A DNA stretch of 64,000 nt from Dryocosmus kuriphilus (GCA_038277395.1 CM076195.1:16686535-16750534), one strand, 5' to 3'; shown: positions 11,954 to 24,574, counted from the first letter of the stretch. Made by a program: numbers and translations. The notes: generated by a model not told the origin, from the sequence alone.

Positions 11954-12720
11954 TATATTCACCCAATTACCAAAATCATGTACTAAACATCGTGATCATG
12001 ATCATTTTACAGGTAAATATCGCGAAGTAAGTCATCCAGCTTGTAATATTAACTATAAAGACTCACATGTGATTCCCGCAATTTTACATAACTTGTCTGG
12101 ATATGATGCACATTTTATTATAAAAGACTTAGCTACAAGTTTTGAAGGTGGAATTCAATTGTATTTCGCGCCTCCTCCTTCAAGATCACCAAACGTAGTA
12201 GCCTGACTTCAGCTCAGAAGACCACATATTTAAAGTAAGAACTAAAAAATTTATTAGCTGCTTACTTAACTGTGGTACTATATTCAGTCCACACGATCTT
12301 CATTCCTTTTTCTTTGTGCTCAAAAAAAGCCACGTATTTTTTTAACGCTCTTTAATAATTAACATAATATTATGAATAATCAAGATTTTGAATTTGTTAG
12401 TTTGAGAGCAAAATTATATGCATAAAAATTTTTGGGTGAAGAGGGGGAGAAAAAGAAAGCTAAAGGCGTAAAAGGTTCTACTTTAAGAACAATAACATTC
12501 GAGGACTATAAGCACTCTCTCATATCTTGCCAAACCCTGATCCGAACTCAACATCTAATCCGAAGTAGAAAACATGAAGTGCAATCTATTAAACAAGACA
12601 AGATTGCACTCAGTTGGTATGATGGTAAGCGTGTCTTTATCCCCGGTCAAACTTAGACTCTTCCATGGGGTTATAAGAATAAAGCTCACGAACCCATGGA
12701 AGTGGACGATAATGTAAAAA

Positions 12721-14500
12721 TATATGTATAATATTTGTATTATAGTAAATAATGTAAAATATATGAATTATAAAAATTGTATAGACATATTTGAGCCCTC
12801 TAGGTTCTTATTGTATTATGTTTAATTATTATATTATTATTATAAGGCGGCAAGTGAAGCGAAGAAAGCGCTGTGTGTATATGCGATGTAAATACGTGAG
12901 TGGAAGAATGATTGTTGAATTCTTATGTATTTTACGAAAATGTAAAAAAGTTATATGTAGATAAAAAAGGATTTGTATGGATTATAAAAAATATATGTAT
13001 TGTAAAATACAAGATTTTAAAATAAATGAATAGAAGAAAGATTGGTAAAATTTAAATTATTGTTTTTTATTTAGAAAACGTTTAATACCTGCAAATCATT
13101 ATCTAGTACTCACGCTTATTCATTAAAATGGGGGGGGGGGGGGGGGAGACTCTCAGAGAAAAAAGAACTTCAATTTTCTTTCAATTTTTAAAAATTTATT
13201 TATAAAAATCGGTACATTATTCTTAAAAAATAAGTAGTCTATAACCTGAAGGATATTCTAGAAGGTTTAGAAGATGTGATGAGCCTCTCCTGCACTTAAA
13301 AACTAAAATTATTTCAAGTGAGCTATGTGATGAAGAAATACACATATATATTGAAAATTAGGTTTATTCAACTTGAAACGGTTATAAAGTCCACTTTATA
13401 AGATTCAATAACAAGTTAGGACAGACAGGCGATAAATAAGGACAACAAGCTGGACTAAATGCTACCGCGATAAGTATATCTATGTAGGTCATTGAGGCAA
13501 GCGGAAAATCGATAGACGCGCGCACAATCAAGATCCGAGAAAAAGAGACCAAGCGGGATCGTTGTAACCAGGTACCAGTCAACTGATATGCGACGATCTA
13601 AGAAATCATTATGACTCTAACGGCTCAAGGGAGCAGAAGTTCCTGGAAACACCTCTCGATTCGCGAGAATGCCGCACAAAATGGGAAACACTATACACCA
13701 TCATGTCAGGGTAGAAAAGCCTACCGGAAACAATCAAGGGAAGCACAGGTTTTTATGAAATAAATTTAAATATTCTCACTCAACGAAATGTCCATATTCA
13801 CATAAATTTCGAATCCTGGCTCACTCGGTCTCAAGTTGAGGAAGTATCGATTTAAATTTCTCTTGAGCGAAAGTTCTTTTTCAACCGGGCTCAGACCCGG
13901 AAATTAAGAGCCCAGCTCACAAGAGGGAAAAATAAAGACAAACACTTTCTCGCACTGAAATTGAGTACCGGCATTAATTGTGTTACTTTTGACAGAAAAA
14001 TTGAAGGTTTACGAATCATGACGGAATTCTCAAGCAGGGACAGCCCTGGAAACTATTCTGTGTGATTTCGTGGAACTTAATTTCTTCCGTTTAATTTAAT
14101 CTAATCATCCACGAAAGCCAGAGTTTGATGAGAATTGCTCAAATCTTAATTAAAAATGCATAAGGGATCTTTGTGAATCCGTTTTTAACATTGAGGTCAG
14201 GTAAACTAAATAGAGTTTTGATTCATGCACTGCACTCAGCTGGAACAAAACGAAGTTTAGTTTCCTTCGTGAATTATGGTAGAGTGAGAAGAACAGTGCT
14301 CCTGTAGGCGTTAGAAGATTTATGGAAAATAAACAATTTCTGCGTGACATTAATAGATATGAATAAATGTGGGTAAATTAAAAGGGTTTCGTAGATAAGT
14401 CCGGATTATCGGTAATTAAGCAACTTTGCTGGCGCTGAAGTGACTCCACAATCCCAAATTATCTTTCAAAAATTGAAAATTATGCAGCACAAATTGTCAG
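12721..14500. other. P1 interior, no recognised gene
   Basis: AT-rich sequence downstream of the polymerase tail, with a 17 G homopolymer at 13130-13146. From about 13380 the composition is more balanced and may belong to the retroelement fragment that follows. No capsid, ATPase or protease motif was found. Confidence 0.4.
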
Positions 14501-14797
14501 ATGAATCCTCGTAGAAGGGAGCTGTCCTTTATTGAATCGTCGGTTCGGGTCGAACCTACCACTAGAGAGAATTTCATATCTAGAGACTTCTTACAGGCGA
14601 ACTATTTCAAGTTTCGAGATCTAGGAACTCATAAAAGTATCGTGACCTATCAAATTGGGGATAATGAACTCATCCTAATCCCCAGGGTTTCGTTAGTCGT
14701 TAAGTTCCAAGGGAGGGTGATTAGGGCTAGTTTTAACGTCCTACCAAAACTTAATCCATCTACTGTGGTTGGACTCGATCTTTTGAACAGGACATAG
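14501..14797 (+). pseudogene. Retropepsin-like fragment (Gypsy-type)
   Basis: A 98-codon open frame shows the layout of an LTR-retrotransposon aspartic protease. There is an N-terminal ENFISRDFL segment where the family has D-T/S-G...FIS, then a hydrophobic strand-rich middle. The C-terminal VVGLDLL resembles the ILGMDFL end of retropepsins. The catalytic DTG/DSG is not present, so it would be inactive. It lies inside P1 and is most likely a fragment of another inserted element. It could instead be an unrelated P1 ORF. Confidence 0.45.
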
Positions 14798-15016
14798 AAA
14801 AAGCAAAAAGAGCATCACCTCTCAACGACGACCAATACTGCATTGACGAGCCCGTTCAAGTTGCGACAATACTATTAAAATCAAATAAAGTCAATTCCAG
14901 GCAACAAAACGCTCATCACGCAGTACTCGAAATTTGGGATAGAAGCTTAGCTAAATTTCAAATAAAAGCTTAAAGTACAGTGGAAAGGCCTCCCTATAAC
15001 TTAAAAGTAAAAGTAA

Positions 15017-15157
15017 TTAAGGTATCTTTGTAAATTGGTGAAAGCCTCTCTCATCATCATAAGCATGATTCTTCGCTATGCAAGAGTATTTCTCATGTCT
15101 TTTCAAATTATCGAGCCTTGAATAAACTCTTGAGCAATGCTGGCATGTGGAAGTCAT
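15017..15157 (-). CDS. Small C2H2-like zinc-finger ORF
   Basis: A 46-codon ORF on the minus strand, begun at the ATG at 15157 because that start directly precedes the finger. Residues 5-26 read C-x2-C-x12-H-x4-C (CQHCSRVYSRLDNLKRHEKYSC). This is a classic zinc-finger spacing with Cys as the last ligand and the usual LxxH helix. It ends at TAA 15017. It sits in P1 next to the tandem modules that are shared with P2. It may be a remnant of a longer Polinton gene. P2 carries an acidic ORF whose end has a weaker C...H pattern. Its function is unknown. Confidence 0.55.
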   Translation of the reverse strand: MTSTCQHCSRVYSRLDNLKRHEKYSCIAKNHAYDDERGFHQFTKIP

Positions 15158-15187
15158 AGCACGAATGTCACAGCACGAAATTCAACA

Positions 15188-16010
15188 TTTTGAGTATTTT
15201 ATTTAACTAAATCCTCCTCAGTAAATATAAAAACGATTTTGAAAGGGTTGTGCTTCAAATTAGACAACAGAATTATTTACAGTAAATGTAAACATTAAAA
15301 AATAGATCCTACATAGCAGTAAGTATGCAATATCTTTTCTATTACTCAATATTGTACAGTTCTTTTAATAAGTTAAATTTGAGGTGATCTTTATGTGTAA
15401 TAAGTACTTGTTTAAGAAATGTAATTTTTGAAATATATATATATATTTCACCCATACTCATTTAGGGTATTATAAGTTTTAGAATTTCTAACTGATGGTC
15501 TCAGGCTTGGATTCGTCGAGAGCAAAATTTTGAGTATTTTATTTAATTACAGCCTCCTCCCCATCCTCCTCCTCCACCACACTTCACAAAATATAAAACC
15601 GATTTTGAAAAGGCTATGCGTTTAAATAGATATCAGAATTATTTACTGTAAACGAAATTTAAAAAAGTAGACTCAGCATAGCACTAAGTATGAAATAGTT
15701 TTTTCTATTACTCGATATATTACAGTTCTTCTAATAAGTTAAATTTGAAGTACTCTTTAAGTGTAATAAGTACTTGTTTATGAAATATAATTTTAAATGC
15801 ATATCTACTTCTTAATTTTTTTCACCCGCACTCATTTTGGTTATTATAAAAATTCAAGAGACTCATCTCAGTTTTAGAGATTCTGACTGACGGTCTAAGA
15901 CTTGTAATCGTTGAGTGCAAAATTTTGAGTATTTTGTTGAAGTATAATGCCCTCCACCTCCTCCTCAGCAAATATTTATAAACGGGTTTCGAGAAAAGGG
16001 TATTTATGGC
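15188..16010. repeat. Tandem modules shared with P2 arms
   Basis: Three diverged copies of a ~350 bp block begin near 15188, 15525 and 15905. Each starts AAAATTTTGAGTATTTT followed by a CCTCCTC run and TATAAA. Two of them contain ATTACTC(A/G)ATAT and a GTGTAATAAGTACTTGTTTA word. The same block in the same orientation lies at 53590-53850 in P2, and inverted near 48580-48720. Confidence 0.65.
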
Positions 16011-16860
16011 AGCATTTTTCTTTAGTTTTGTCATAATTTTGTCTTATATATCGCAACATTTTTTTCAGACTGCGTATTGCACTTTTTCAAACACACAAAT
16101 CTTCTGCAATAGTTCCAACTGTAAACTCTTTCATTCATTAAAACTGCTTCATTAAAAACGTTAATCGGTGAACAGGTTGAGTTCTTTCAATACAATAAAT
16201 GTAGAGTTTGGAGTTAAAATGGGAAGTATGAGTTCTTTAATCAAGCTTGCTCAACTGACGCCAAATCATTATCACACTAGAAACCAAAGTGCATATTAAA
16301 ATGTTTAGATTTAATAACTCTTTCACCCACTGCACCATTTAGTATAGTATGGTATGGTATATTGTAGTCAGCTTGACTGATTCGGCTTCCGTTTCCAGTG
16401 CCGAGAGAGGATACATGGTGTTTTTCGACTGCGATCATTTTTTTTTTGCTGGTGGGAAGTGAAAAGTTGAGTGAGTAAGGTGATGGTATGGTGAGTAAGG
16501 AGGCTGGCGTGAAAGTGCAAGTGTGAAAGAAGGGAGCGATAGAAGGAGCGAATTTAAAGAAAAAGTAAAGAAATAGACGAGGGTTGATTTTGAGGTTAGG
16601 TTCGCTTCGGTGGGACGCCGGGTTTTTTGGCAGTGGGTAGGAGTGTGAGGGGCGTGTGGGAAGAGAGAGTAAAGTGGTTGCACATTGCAAGGGATATCAG
16701 GTGAGAGGGATTTCGTGTGTTTTGAGTGTAAGAGGTTTGGATAAGGAGCAGCATCTCGGTTATAAGGAGTCCACAGCGCGATGCTAGAAGAAGGCAGAGT
16801 GAAGCAAGAAGCGAGAGAGAAGGTAGCTTCGTTGATGAGGCCAACGGAGAGTGAAGTAAC

Positions 16861-17815
16861 GTGGAGACGTTTGCTAAGCCTGTGGATCACGTAGCAACGG
16901 TAAGGGGACCTAGGCGCAGGAGGTTCACTAATTTAAAAAGACTTAGATCTAACTCGGGGTCGAGGGACCTACTACACAGGTGGCAGCATTCGGCGAGCGC
17001 GAGGAGCAGCGAGAACTTGTGCAGCGAAGGGGAGAAACCGGGGGATGATGAAAGGAAAAGAGAGCAAGCGTGCGAAGAAATGGAGAGGGACAAGGATACT
17101 AAAAAGGCAAGGGCAAAAAAAGAACGCCGGAGAGATATGGATGAAGGGAATATGCTGCAGAAACTGGAAGCCCTTATTAAGGGATTTAGAGAGGAGACAT
17201 GCGGAACGCTGAATGATATTAAGAGGCAAGGCGAGGAGGTAAAAGAAGAGATAAGAAAAGTGAGACAAAAGTGGGAAGAATGGGATAAATTATGGAAATG
17301 AGAGAAAGAGAAGGTTTGGAATAAATTGGAAAGCGTAGAGAGTAGGCAGAGAGAGAATGAGGAGGATAGGAAAAGGGATATGAAACTTCTTGCTAAAAGA
17401 GGGAGTGAGCAATCTAGAACTAAATAATGAGACTAAAGTGAGAGAAAAAGAAAGTTTGGAGGAAGCGAGCGAGTGTGAGGTGGCTAAGCATGAGCAGAAT
17501 CAAAGGTGGCGCATGAGACTGATTGAAGTTGAAAGAAGAATGGAAGGGGAAGAGAGAGCGAAGAGGAAAAAGAACATAATAGTGAAAGGTATGAAATTGG
17601 ACAGTGAAAAGGGAGAGGAAGAGTTTGAAAAGCTGATGAGAGACATCAGCGCGCAAGTCAAATTGGAAGGGATAAGAAGACTAAGAGAAAAGAAAGAGGG
17701 CAAAGAATGTATGACTTTGGTGAACTTAGTGAGTGAGGAGGATAAGCATGAAGTAATGGAGAAGAAGAAATTATTGAAGGGAAGAAAGGAAAGAATCGAA
17801 GAAGATCTGACGTAG
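16861..17815 (+). pseudogene. LINE ORF1-like coiled-coil protein
   Basis: Frames from 16861 (to a stop at 17299) and from 17390 to 17815 encode Lys/Glu/Arg-rich, strongly helical sequence. It has long heptad-like stretches such as EEVKEEIRKVRQKWEEW and ends with an NIIVKGMKLDSEKGEEEFE block. That block resembles the RNA-binding part of ORF1/gag proteins in insect LINEs. Two or more stops split it. Opposite-strand open frames here are shadows of the purine bias. Confidence 0.6.
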
Positions 17816-18043
17816 CGGGAAAGGAGAAGAAAGTGGCTAATAGGGCATAAGTCATGGACTGAGAAGAGTAAAGGCAATAGGATAAGGATTGGCAGAGACA
17901 GGATATGGGTAAACGGAGAGATATGGATCTGGGACGAGGAAGTAGAAGAGCTGAGAGAGGGTAAGAAAGAGTTAGTGAATGAAGGGAATTGAAAGGCGAA
18001 TACAAGTGTCACGGGGCGGTTTTAAAATTGCAAAAAGACAAGA

Positions 18044-19980
18044 ATGAAAGGAATAAAGGAGAGAAAAAGCAAAAAGAGCGAAATGAAAGTAGCGTTCTGG
18101 AATGTATCAGGATTAACAAACAAGGATAAGGGATATTGGAGAGAATTGCAGAAGTGGGATGTGATAATGATGAGTGAGACGTGGGTGAATGAGAAAGAGT
18201 GGAAAGGTATGAAAAAAATATTACCAAAAGCATATGAGTGAAAGGGAGAGGAATGGGTGGCATTGTTTCAGGGGTAAGAAAGGAAATGGTGGTACAGGAT
18301 GAGAAGGAAGAGTATATAGATGAAACGGAAGGAACAATGGCTAGAAGAATAAAATTAGGAAAAGTTATTCTGGATGTGGTATGCGTGTACAGAAGAAGAG
18401 GAAAAGAGGATGTATGGAAAACAATAAGGAAATGGACAGAGGAAAAGGAAGAGAGGCTGGCAAGAGGGAGAGGTATGGGATTGAGAAAAGGAGGTGTTCA
18501 TAAGAAACTCGAAACAAAATAAGACGGACTGGGAGGGAAGAAGGCTAATGGACTTGTTAGGAGAGGCGGGATGGTTCATTTGTAATGGCAGTACAAAGGG
18601 GGATGAAGAAGGAGAATATACGTACGCGGGTAAAGGGGATACCGTAATAGATTATATTCTGTCAGTAGAAAGAATAAGGAAGCTAATGGTAAGAATGGAA
18701 TTGGGCAACGTGATAGACTCAGAACATTTTGCGGTAATCGCGACAATGAGATGTGGTGGCCAAAAGTACAATAGGGAAAAGAGAAAAAGAAAGAGAAAAA
18801 GGAAATTGAAAATGGGTAGCTGGGGGGAGGAAAACTTGAGAGAATTTAGAGAAAAATAGAAAACGAGGAGATAGGGGGTTTGGAAGAGGAAGGAGTAGAC
18901 ACGCTGCTAGGAAAACTAAAAAGAGTGATTGATAAGGTAAGGGAGAGGCAAGACCGAGAGAAAGAGAAGAGAGGCGTAGGAGAAGTTATTGGGATAATGA
19001 ATGCACGGAAAGTAAAGACAGGATTAGGAGGTGTGGAATACAGTGTAAAGGGAGAAGGGAGAAAAGTAGTAGATGGGGACGAGGATAAAGTTAACGAGAT
19101 TAGTAGGGATGAGGTAAATGAGGCGATTACAAGATTGAAAAGAAACAAGGCAACTGGGGAAGATGGCTTGGAAAATGAAGCACTGAAATATGGAGGAATA
19201 GGGGTAAGCGTTGAAATGTGGAGGATATGTAATAAGGTGTGAAAAGGAGAAGGATGGCCGGAGAAATGGAAGACAGGGCTGGTAGTACCGGTGATTAAGG
19301 AAGGCTAAAGGAAAAGAGTGGATGAATATAGAGGTATTACATACACTCATGTCGGTGGGATATAAAATCTATGCGGAAGTGCTTAGAAGGAGGTTGGAGA
19401 GACAGGTGGAAGAAAAGAGAAGTATACTACATAATCAAACGGGTTTCCGAAAAGGGATAGGAACCACAAATAACGTCTACGTGCTGAACTATCTAGTGAA
19501 CAAGAACCTAGGACAGAAGAGAGGAAAACTAGTGACATTGTTTGTGGACTTTAAGGCAGCATTTGACTCAGTTAACAGGAGGGTGTTATGGTCAGCCATG
19601 AAAGAGAGAGGAGTAGACGAAGGTTTAATAGAGTGGATAATAGAAATATTTGTGGAAACTAAGATAAGAATGAAAATAGGAGATAAGAAAGGTGAGGAAT
19701 TCTGGACGGGAAGGGGCCTCAGGCAAGGGTGTCCGTTGAACCCACTTCTGTTTAGAATCCTTCTGGCAGATTTAAAGGAAAAGCTGGAGAGGAAAGGGAA
19801 AGGGGGAAAAATATTAGGAACAGGTAAAATAATTCACTAGCTTATGCAGATGATGTAGTGCTAGTAGCGGATGATGAAAGAGGTATGAATTTGTTGATGA
19901 GAGTGTTCGAAGATTATTTGAGAGGAAAGGGTTTAACGGTGAATGTGAACAAGACCAAGACGATGTGTTTTCAGAAATAA
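18044..19980 (+). pseudogene. LINE ORF2: endonuclease and reverse transcriptase
   Basis: The AP-endonuclease starts with KVAFWNVSGLTNKD and WDVIMMSETWV (18085-18190) and ends with DYILS...DSEHFAV (about 18650-18735). The RT follows with ITRLKRNKATGEDGL (19130), QTGFRKGIGTTNN (19437), LFVDFKAAFDSVN (19540), LRQGCPLNPLLF (19720) and the catalytic AYADDVV (about 19845). Frameshifts and stops occur near 18240, 18522, 18857, 19242 and 19838. The frame is cut near 19980 after NKTKTMCFQK, where the insertion begins. Confidence 0.85.
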
Positions 19981-20218
19981 AAGGGGTAGTTTAGAGTACG
20001 AATGTAAGATGTGACGCTACTATTTTTGTGGTCTCCATAAATAGCGCACTATGGACCCTAATCACGATAAATAAAGCTAGACTACTTCTTTAGTTTAAAA
20101 AAAATACGAATTTAAACATTTCTAGATCTCAAATATAATAAATAGTCGGGCGCCAGTCCTTTCTTGGGACAAGGGTGGGCTTATTTGACCAAAGTGAGCA
20201 AGGGGCGATAAAATAAAC

Positions 20219-20347
20219 GGAACCTATGTTCCAAAGGGAAAAGGGCACAACTTACTGAGCGCTAAGCGTCCCAGGCCAAGAGGCTAAAGATACGCGGAAC
20301 CTATGTTCCAAAACAAAATGTAAAGCACCTCACGGAACCTGCGTTCC
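20219..20347. repeat. Three GGAACCTRYGTTCC palindromes
   Basis: GGAACCTATGTTCC at 20219 and 20296, and GGAACCTGCGTTCC at 20334. Each has perfect five-base inverted arms and is followed by AAA. They may be binding sites or remnants of a tandem repeat. Confidence 0.6.
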
Positions 20348-21159
20348 AAAACTAAAAAGAAAACACCCTGAACGCCAAACATCTCAGCCAAAAAGACAAA
20401 ATTAGCCTCACAAACTTCGGTCAGACGGCCACACCCTGATCATTTAAATAAACCAAACCAAAGAAAATTATGAAAAAAAAAAAAAAAAGATATTCGAGGA
20501 TAAGACACAAAAAAAAAAAAGAAGAACCAAATGACAACTAACTAGATGTACTGAAAAATAAAAGATACACAAAAAATAATGAAGTAACCGACAAATAAAA
20601 TCTCAAAATACCAAAATCAGGGTCGGCAAAAACAACTAGCTCAGCCTAAACACACGGTGGTAGAGGGGCGGGTTACGTAATTACAAAGCCCATTTATTAA
20701 ATATAGTAATTAGCAACAATTTATTCAATTCCTCAAAAGTGAAAAATTTTACAATGGGTCGATTACTGGAAGTCATAAGGGAACAACAGAATTGCGAACA
20801 AAAGAAACACTACTATTAGCTCGAACAGCAAAAAAATAACACAGTTGTCATGACAGCGAATGAAATCTTAAGCATACGGCAAAGCTCACAATTAGTTAGG
20901 GGACCGCAGCACACATGATAATAAAACGTTATGTAAGTCGCCACTCGGGAAGGGTCGCAAAAAAAAAAGATAGGGGCAACAAAGATAAGTAAGTTACATA
21001 ATTGAGTCGCAAAATTATGGTTAACACAGTAATTTCGGGGTCAAGTCAAATTAAATTAAAATTAACCTAAGTTACGGGGTCTAATGTGACACTACAATTT
21101 GGGGGGGGGGGGCTCGGTGGAAAATTAAAAAAGAAGGAGGACGGGGAATTTCGTAAGCT

Positions 21160-23222
21160 CGGGGAAGTACTCATCTAAATTAAAAATACAAAAAAAAAGG
21201 CATCACTATTTTGGGGAAGGTACGCAACTGAATCGTCAAGTAAAAGGGGTTTTCATAAATTCAGGGAGGGTACGCAACTGAATTTTAAATAAAAGAAAGG
21301 GTTTTCATAAATTCAGGGAGGGTACTCAACTAAAAATTTAATACAGAAGGGTATCATTATCTTGGGGAAGGTACGCAACTGAATTATCAAATAAAAAGGG
21401 TTTTCATAAATTCAGGGAGGGTACTCAACTAGATTTTAATACAAAAGGGTATCATTATCTTGGGGAAGGTACGCAACTGAATTACCAAATAAAAAGGGTT
21501 TTCATAAATTCAGGGAGAGTACTCAACTAAATTTTAATACAAAAGGGTATCATTATCTTGGGGAAGGTACGCAACTGAATTATCAAATAAAAAGGGGTTT
21601 TCATAAATTCAGGGAGGGTACTCAACTAGATTTTAATACAAAAGGGTATCATTATCTTGGGGAAGGTACGCAACTGAATTATCAAATAAAAAGGGGTCTT
21701 CATAAATTCAGGGAGGGTACTCAACTAGATTTTAATACAAAAGGGTATCATTATCTTGGGGAAGGTACGCAACTGAATTATCAAATAAAAAGGGTTTTCA
21801 TAAATTCAGGGAGGGTACTCAACTAGATTTTAATACAAAAGGGTTTCATTATCTTGGGGAAGGTACGCAACTGAATTATCAAATAAAAAGGGGTTTTCAT
21901 AAATTTAGGGAGGGTACTCAACTAGATTTTAATACAAAAGGGTATCATTATCTTGGGGAAGGTACGCAACTGAATTATCAAATAAAAAGGGTTTTCATAA
22001 ATTCAGGGAGGGTACTCAACTAGATTTTAATACAAAAGGGTATCATTATCTTGGGGAAGGTACGCAACTGAATTACCAAATAAAAAGGGGTTTTCATAAA
22101 TTCAGGGAGAGTACTCAACTAAATTTTAATACAAAAGGGTATCATTATCTTGGGGAAGGTACGCAACTGAATTATCAAATAAAAAGGGGTTTTCATAAAT
22201 TCAGGGAGGGTACTCAACTAGATTTTAATACAAAAGGGTATCATTATCTTGGGGAGGTACGCAACTGAATTATCAAATAAAAAGGGGTTTTCATAAATTC
22301 AGGGAGGGTACTCAACTAGATTTTAATACAAAAGGGTATCATTATCTTGGGGAAGGTACGCAACTGAATTATCAAATAAAAAGGGGTTTTAATAAATTCA
22401 GGGAGGGTACTCAACTAAATTTTAATACAAAAGGGTATCATTATCTTGGGGAAGGTACGCAACTGAATCATCAAATAAAAAGGGGTTTTCATAAATTCAG
22501 GGAGGGTACTCAACTAAATTTTAATACAAAAGGGTATCATTATCTTGGGGAAAGTATGCAACTGAATTATCAAATAAAAAGGGGTTTTCATAAATTCAGG
22601 GAGGGTACTCAACTAAATTTTAACACAAAAGGGTATCATTATCTTGGGGAAGGTACGCAACTGAATTATCAAATAAAAAGGGGTTTTCATAAATTCAGGG
22701 AGGGTACTCAACTAGATTTTAATACAAAAGGGTTTCATTATCTTGGGGAAGGTACGCAACTGAATTATCAAATAAGAAGGGGTTTTCATAAATTTAGGGA
22801 GGGTGCTCAACTAGATTTTAATACAAAAGGGTATCATTATCTTGGGGAAGGTACGCAACTGAATTATCAAATAAAAAGGGTTTTCATAAATTCAGGGAGG
22901 GTACTCAACTAGATTTTAATACAAAAGGGTATCATTATCTTGGGGAAGGTACGCAACTGAATTACCAAATAAAAAGGGTTTTCATAAATTCAGGGAGGGT
23001 ACTCAACTAAATTTTAATACAAAAGAGTATCATTATCTTGGGGAAGGTACGCAACTGAATTATCAAATAAAAAGGGGTTTTCATAAATTCAGGGAGGGTA
23101 CTCGACTAGATTTTAGTACAAAAGGGTATCATTATCTTGGGGAAGGTACGCAACTGAATTATCAAATAAAAAGGGGTTTTCATAAATTCAGGGAGGGTAC
23201 TCAACTAAATTTGAATACAAAA
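21160..23222 (+). repeat. 99 bp satellite array, ~20 copies
   Basis: The repeat is a dimer of two related ~49 bp halves. One carries GGGGAAGGTACGCAACTGAA and the other GGGAGGGTACTCAACTAGA. Spacing measured between successive GTACGCAACT words from 21371 is 98, 98, 99 and 99 bp. Units are almost identical, differing mainly by a GGG/GGGG length change and single substitutions. The array ends at about 23222 in an A-rich run. Translated units of 99 bp give a 33-residue peptide repeat; 98 bp units break the frame. Confidence 0.95.
22556..22912 (+). other. Open 33-residue peptide repeat inside the satellite
   Basis: A 118-codon frame covers consecutive 99 bp units and encodes repeats of YQIKRGFHKFREGTQL and FNTKGYHYLGEGTQLN. 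Both halves share the core (R/G)EGTQL, reflecting the dimeric DNA. It ends where a 98 bp unit shifts the frame. It is probably open by chance of unit length rather than a real gene, because many other units are out of frame. Confidence 0.3.
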
Positions 23223-24022
23223 AAAAAATGTGGGTCGAATCGCAATTAGGGTCGGAAGAATTTTGGAACACACATTTCAGGCCAGAAAGGTCAAATACAA
23301 AATTATTCATTGGGCACTTACGGAAACATCGTGGCGACTATTTTGGCATTCGGCACTCCGGATTATAATGGGGTTTACAGGCACATTTTTACAAAGAAAT
23401 CACTGATATAATTATTACTGAATGGTTTAGCCAAGGAGTTGTTTTAATTAGGTATTAACAAAAAGGAAGATATAAATATATTGTGAGAAGAAAATTGAGT
23501 AAATTGTCCCTGGTATCTGGCTAAACCATTTTACGGAAACGTGGTCCTACCTTTCTTTGTGGCCGACGGGAAAGACCTCGTGTTCACACTTCGGTTCACA
23601 ACACTAACAGAGCGTCTACCGCGCTTACCAGACAATAAATATAACGTGAGGAATTTACAAAATTGGGGAAGGGCTGGTGCGTGTAAGCCTAATTCCTATG
23701 ATTCGCAACGATCGAGAGAAGGATAGCTGGTGAGGTCCGCTTCCGATTCGTCCATCCCATCTTCCTGTCCTTTCTCCGCCGGTCCTTATCAGCCGCCGTT
23801 GGGGAAGAGAGAGATTCCGAAGTCCTCCGTACTAGGGTAAGTGAGAGGGTAGAGTCGTACTATTCCTATTTTTCATGGCTGGCTGTATCCTGGTATCAAA
23901 GTGGAGAGTGAAGAGCCCCTCTCTCCCTGCTGCAGTCAGGGAGTGGGCTATCCCATGCTCCCAATAAAAGGAGGAAAACACAAAAAAAAAATGTCTGTAC
24001 TCAACAGAATAATAACTTTTGG

Positions 24023-24221
24023 ACGAAATCACCTATTCTTAATTAGAATTTTGTAGTGACCGCCCGGTCAATCCTCACCAGGAACTTGCCTTGGGTCTCA
24101 GATAACCAAAAAAAATAATCATAAATTTGCAAGCGAAATTACCTATTCCTAAGCAGAATCTTGTAGTAACCGCTACGGTCGATCCTCACCAGGAACTTGC
24201 CTTGGGTCTCAGATAACCAAA
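24023..24221. repeat. 110 bp direct duplication
   Basis: Two copies contain CTCACCAGGAACTTGCCTTG and GGGTCTCAGATAACCAAA, ending at 24110 and about 24220. They lie near the right end of the insertion in the LINE. Confidence 0.7.
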
Positions 24222-24574
24222 AGATAATGTACTCCAGGAGTTATGTGGGGACTTGTGATGCGAAGATATGCTGAAGGTGAAGGTGGCGGTGGATCCAATC
24301 AAACATTTTCGTGGTTGGCGGGGCCTCTGCAACCCTCACTCGAGACAGCGGGATCACGAAATTTTTACAAAAAAAAATTAAAACAGCCCTAAATTCTTAA
24401 AAATTAAAACTAAAATACACAAAATAAAATGATAAAAATAAATAAATAAAACATAGCATAAAATATAATCTAAAAAAAATATATATAACAAAAAAGAGGA
24501 GTGCCGAATTTTCTGCCCTCCATGTAGACACGAGGGTTTTCGATAAAATTAATACTTTAAATTGGATTTGTGAG

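Larger units (their letters stand above)
9638..12720 (+). pseudogene. Polinton-type family-B DNA polymerase, broken
   Basis: This would be the protein-primed replication polymerase of P1. The N-terminal region (9638-10358) is typical of insect Polinton polymerases and includes a LKVNVIL...INLNVNFNKYTP block. After an in-frame TAA (10356) the same frame continues through VNIQNNDQFCFPW, WIKDLSRLVSSQ and a C/H zinc-finger-like segment to a second TAA (10968). Exonuclease motif I (A-D-I-E, Asp at 11013-11015) follows at once, then the mariner at 11049. Beyond it the frame resumes at 11956 with a DHDHFTGKYR block and HNLSGYDAHFI (exonuclease II, about 12085-12120). The palm domain with the catalytic aspartates is missing: sequence collapses after about 12200 and returns only at the C-terminal tail (about 12380-12720, with ITFEDY and LIRSRKHEV). 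A frameshift separates 9862 and 9975. It cannot give a working polymerase. Confidence 0.85.
19981..24574. mobile_element. 4.6 kb insertion inside the LINE
   Basis: LINE coding stops at about 19980 and restarts at about 24575, so the DNA between is younger. CAGAAA lies at both junctions and may be a short target duplication. The insert has no recognised gene. It holds three palindromic GGAAC...GTTCC words, a long satellite array and a 110 bp duplication at 24023-24221. A near-identical TGTGACGCTAC/TGTGACACTAC word occurs at about 20012 and 21087 and may mark LTR starts. I could not confirm paired LTRs. Confidence 0.6.

Noticed and set aside
16277..19350. Many long minus-strand open frames opposite the LINE
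   Set aside because: They are Ser/Phe/Leu/Pro-rich shadows of the purine-rich coding strand of the LINE.
21160..23222. CRISPR-like array
   Set aside because: Units are contiguous 98-99 bp dimers with no unique spacers; this is a satellite in a eukaryotic setting.
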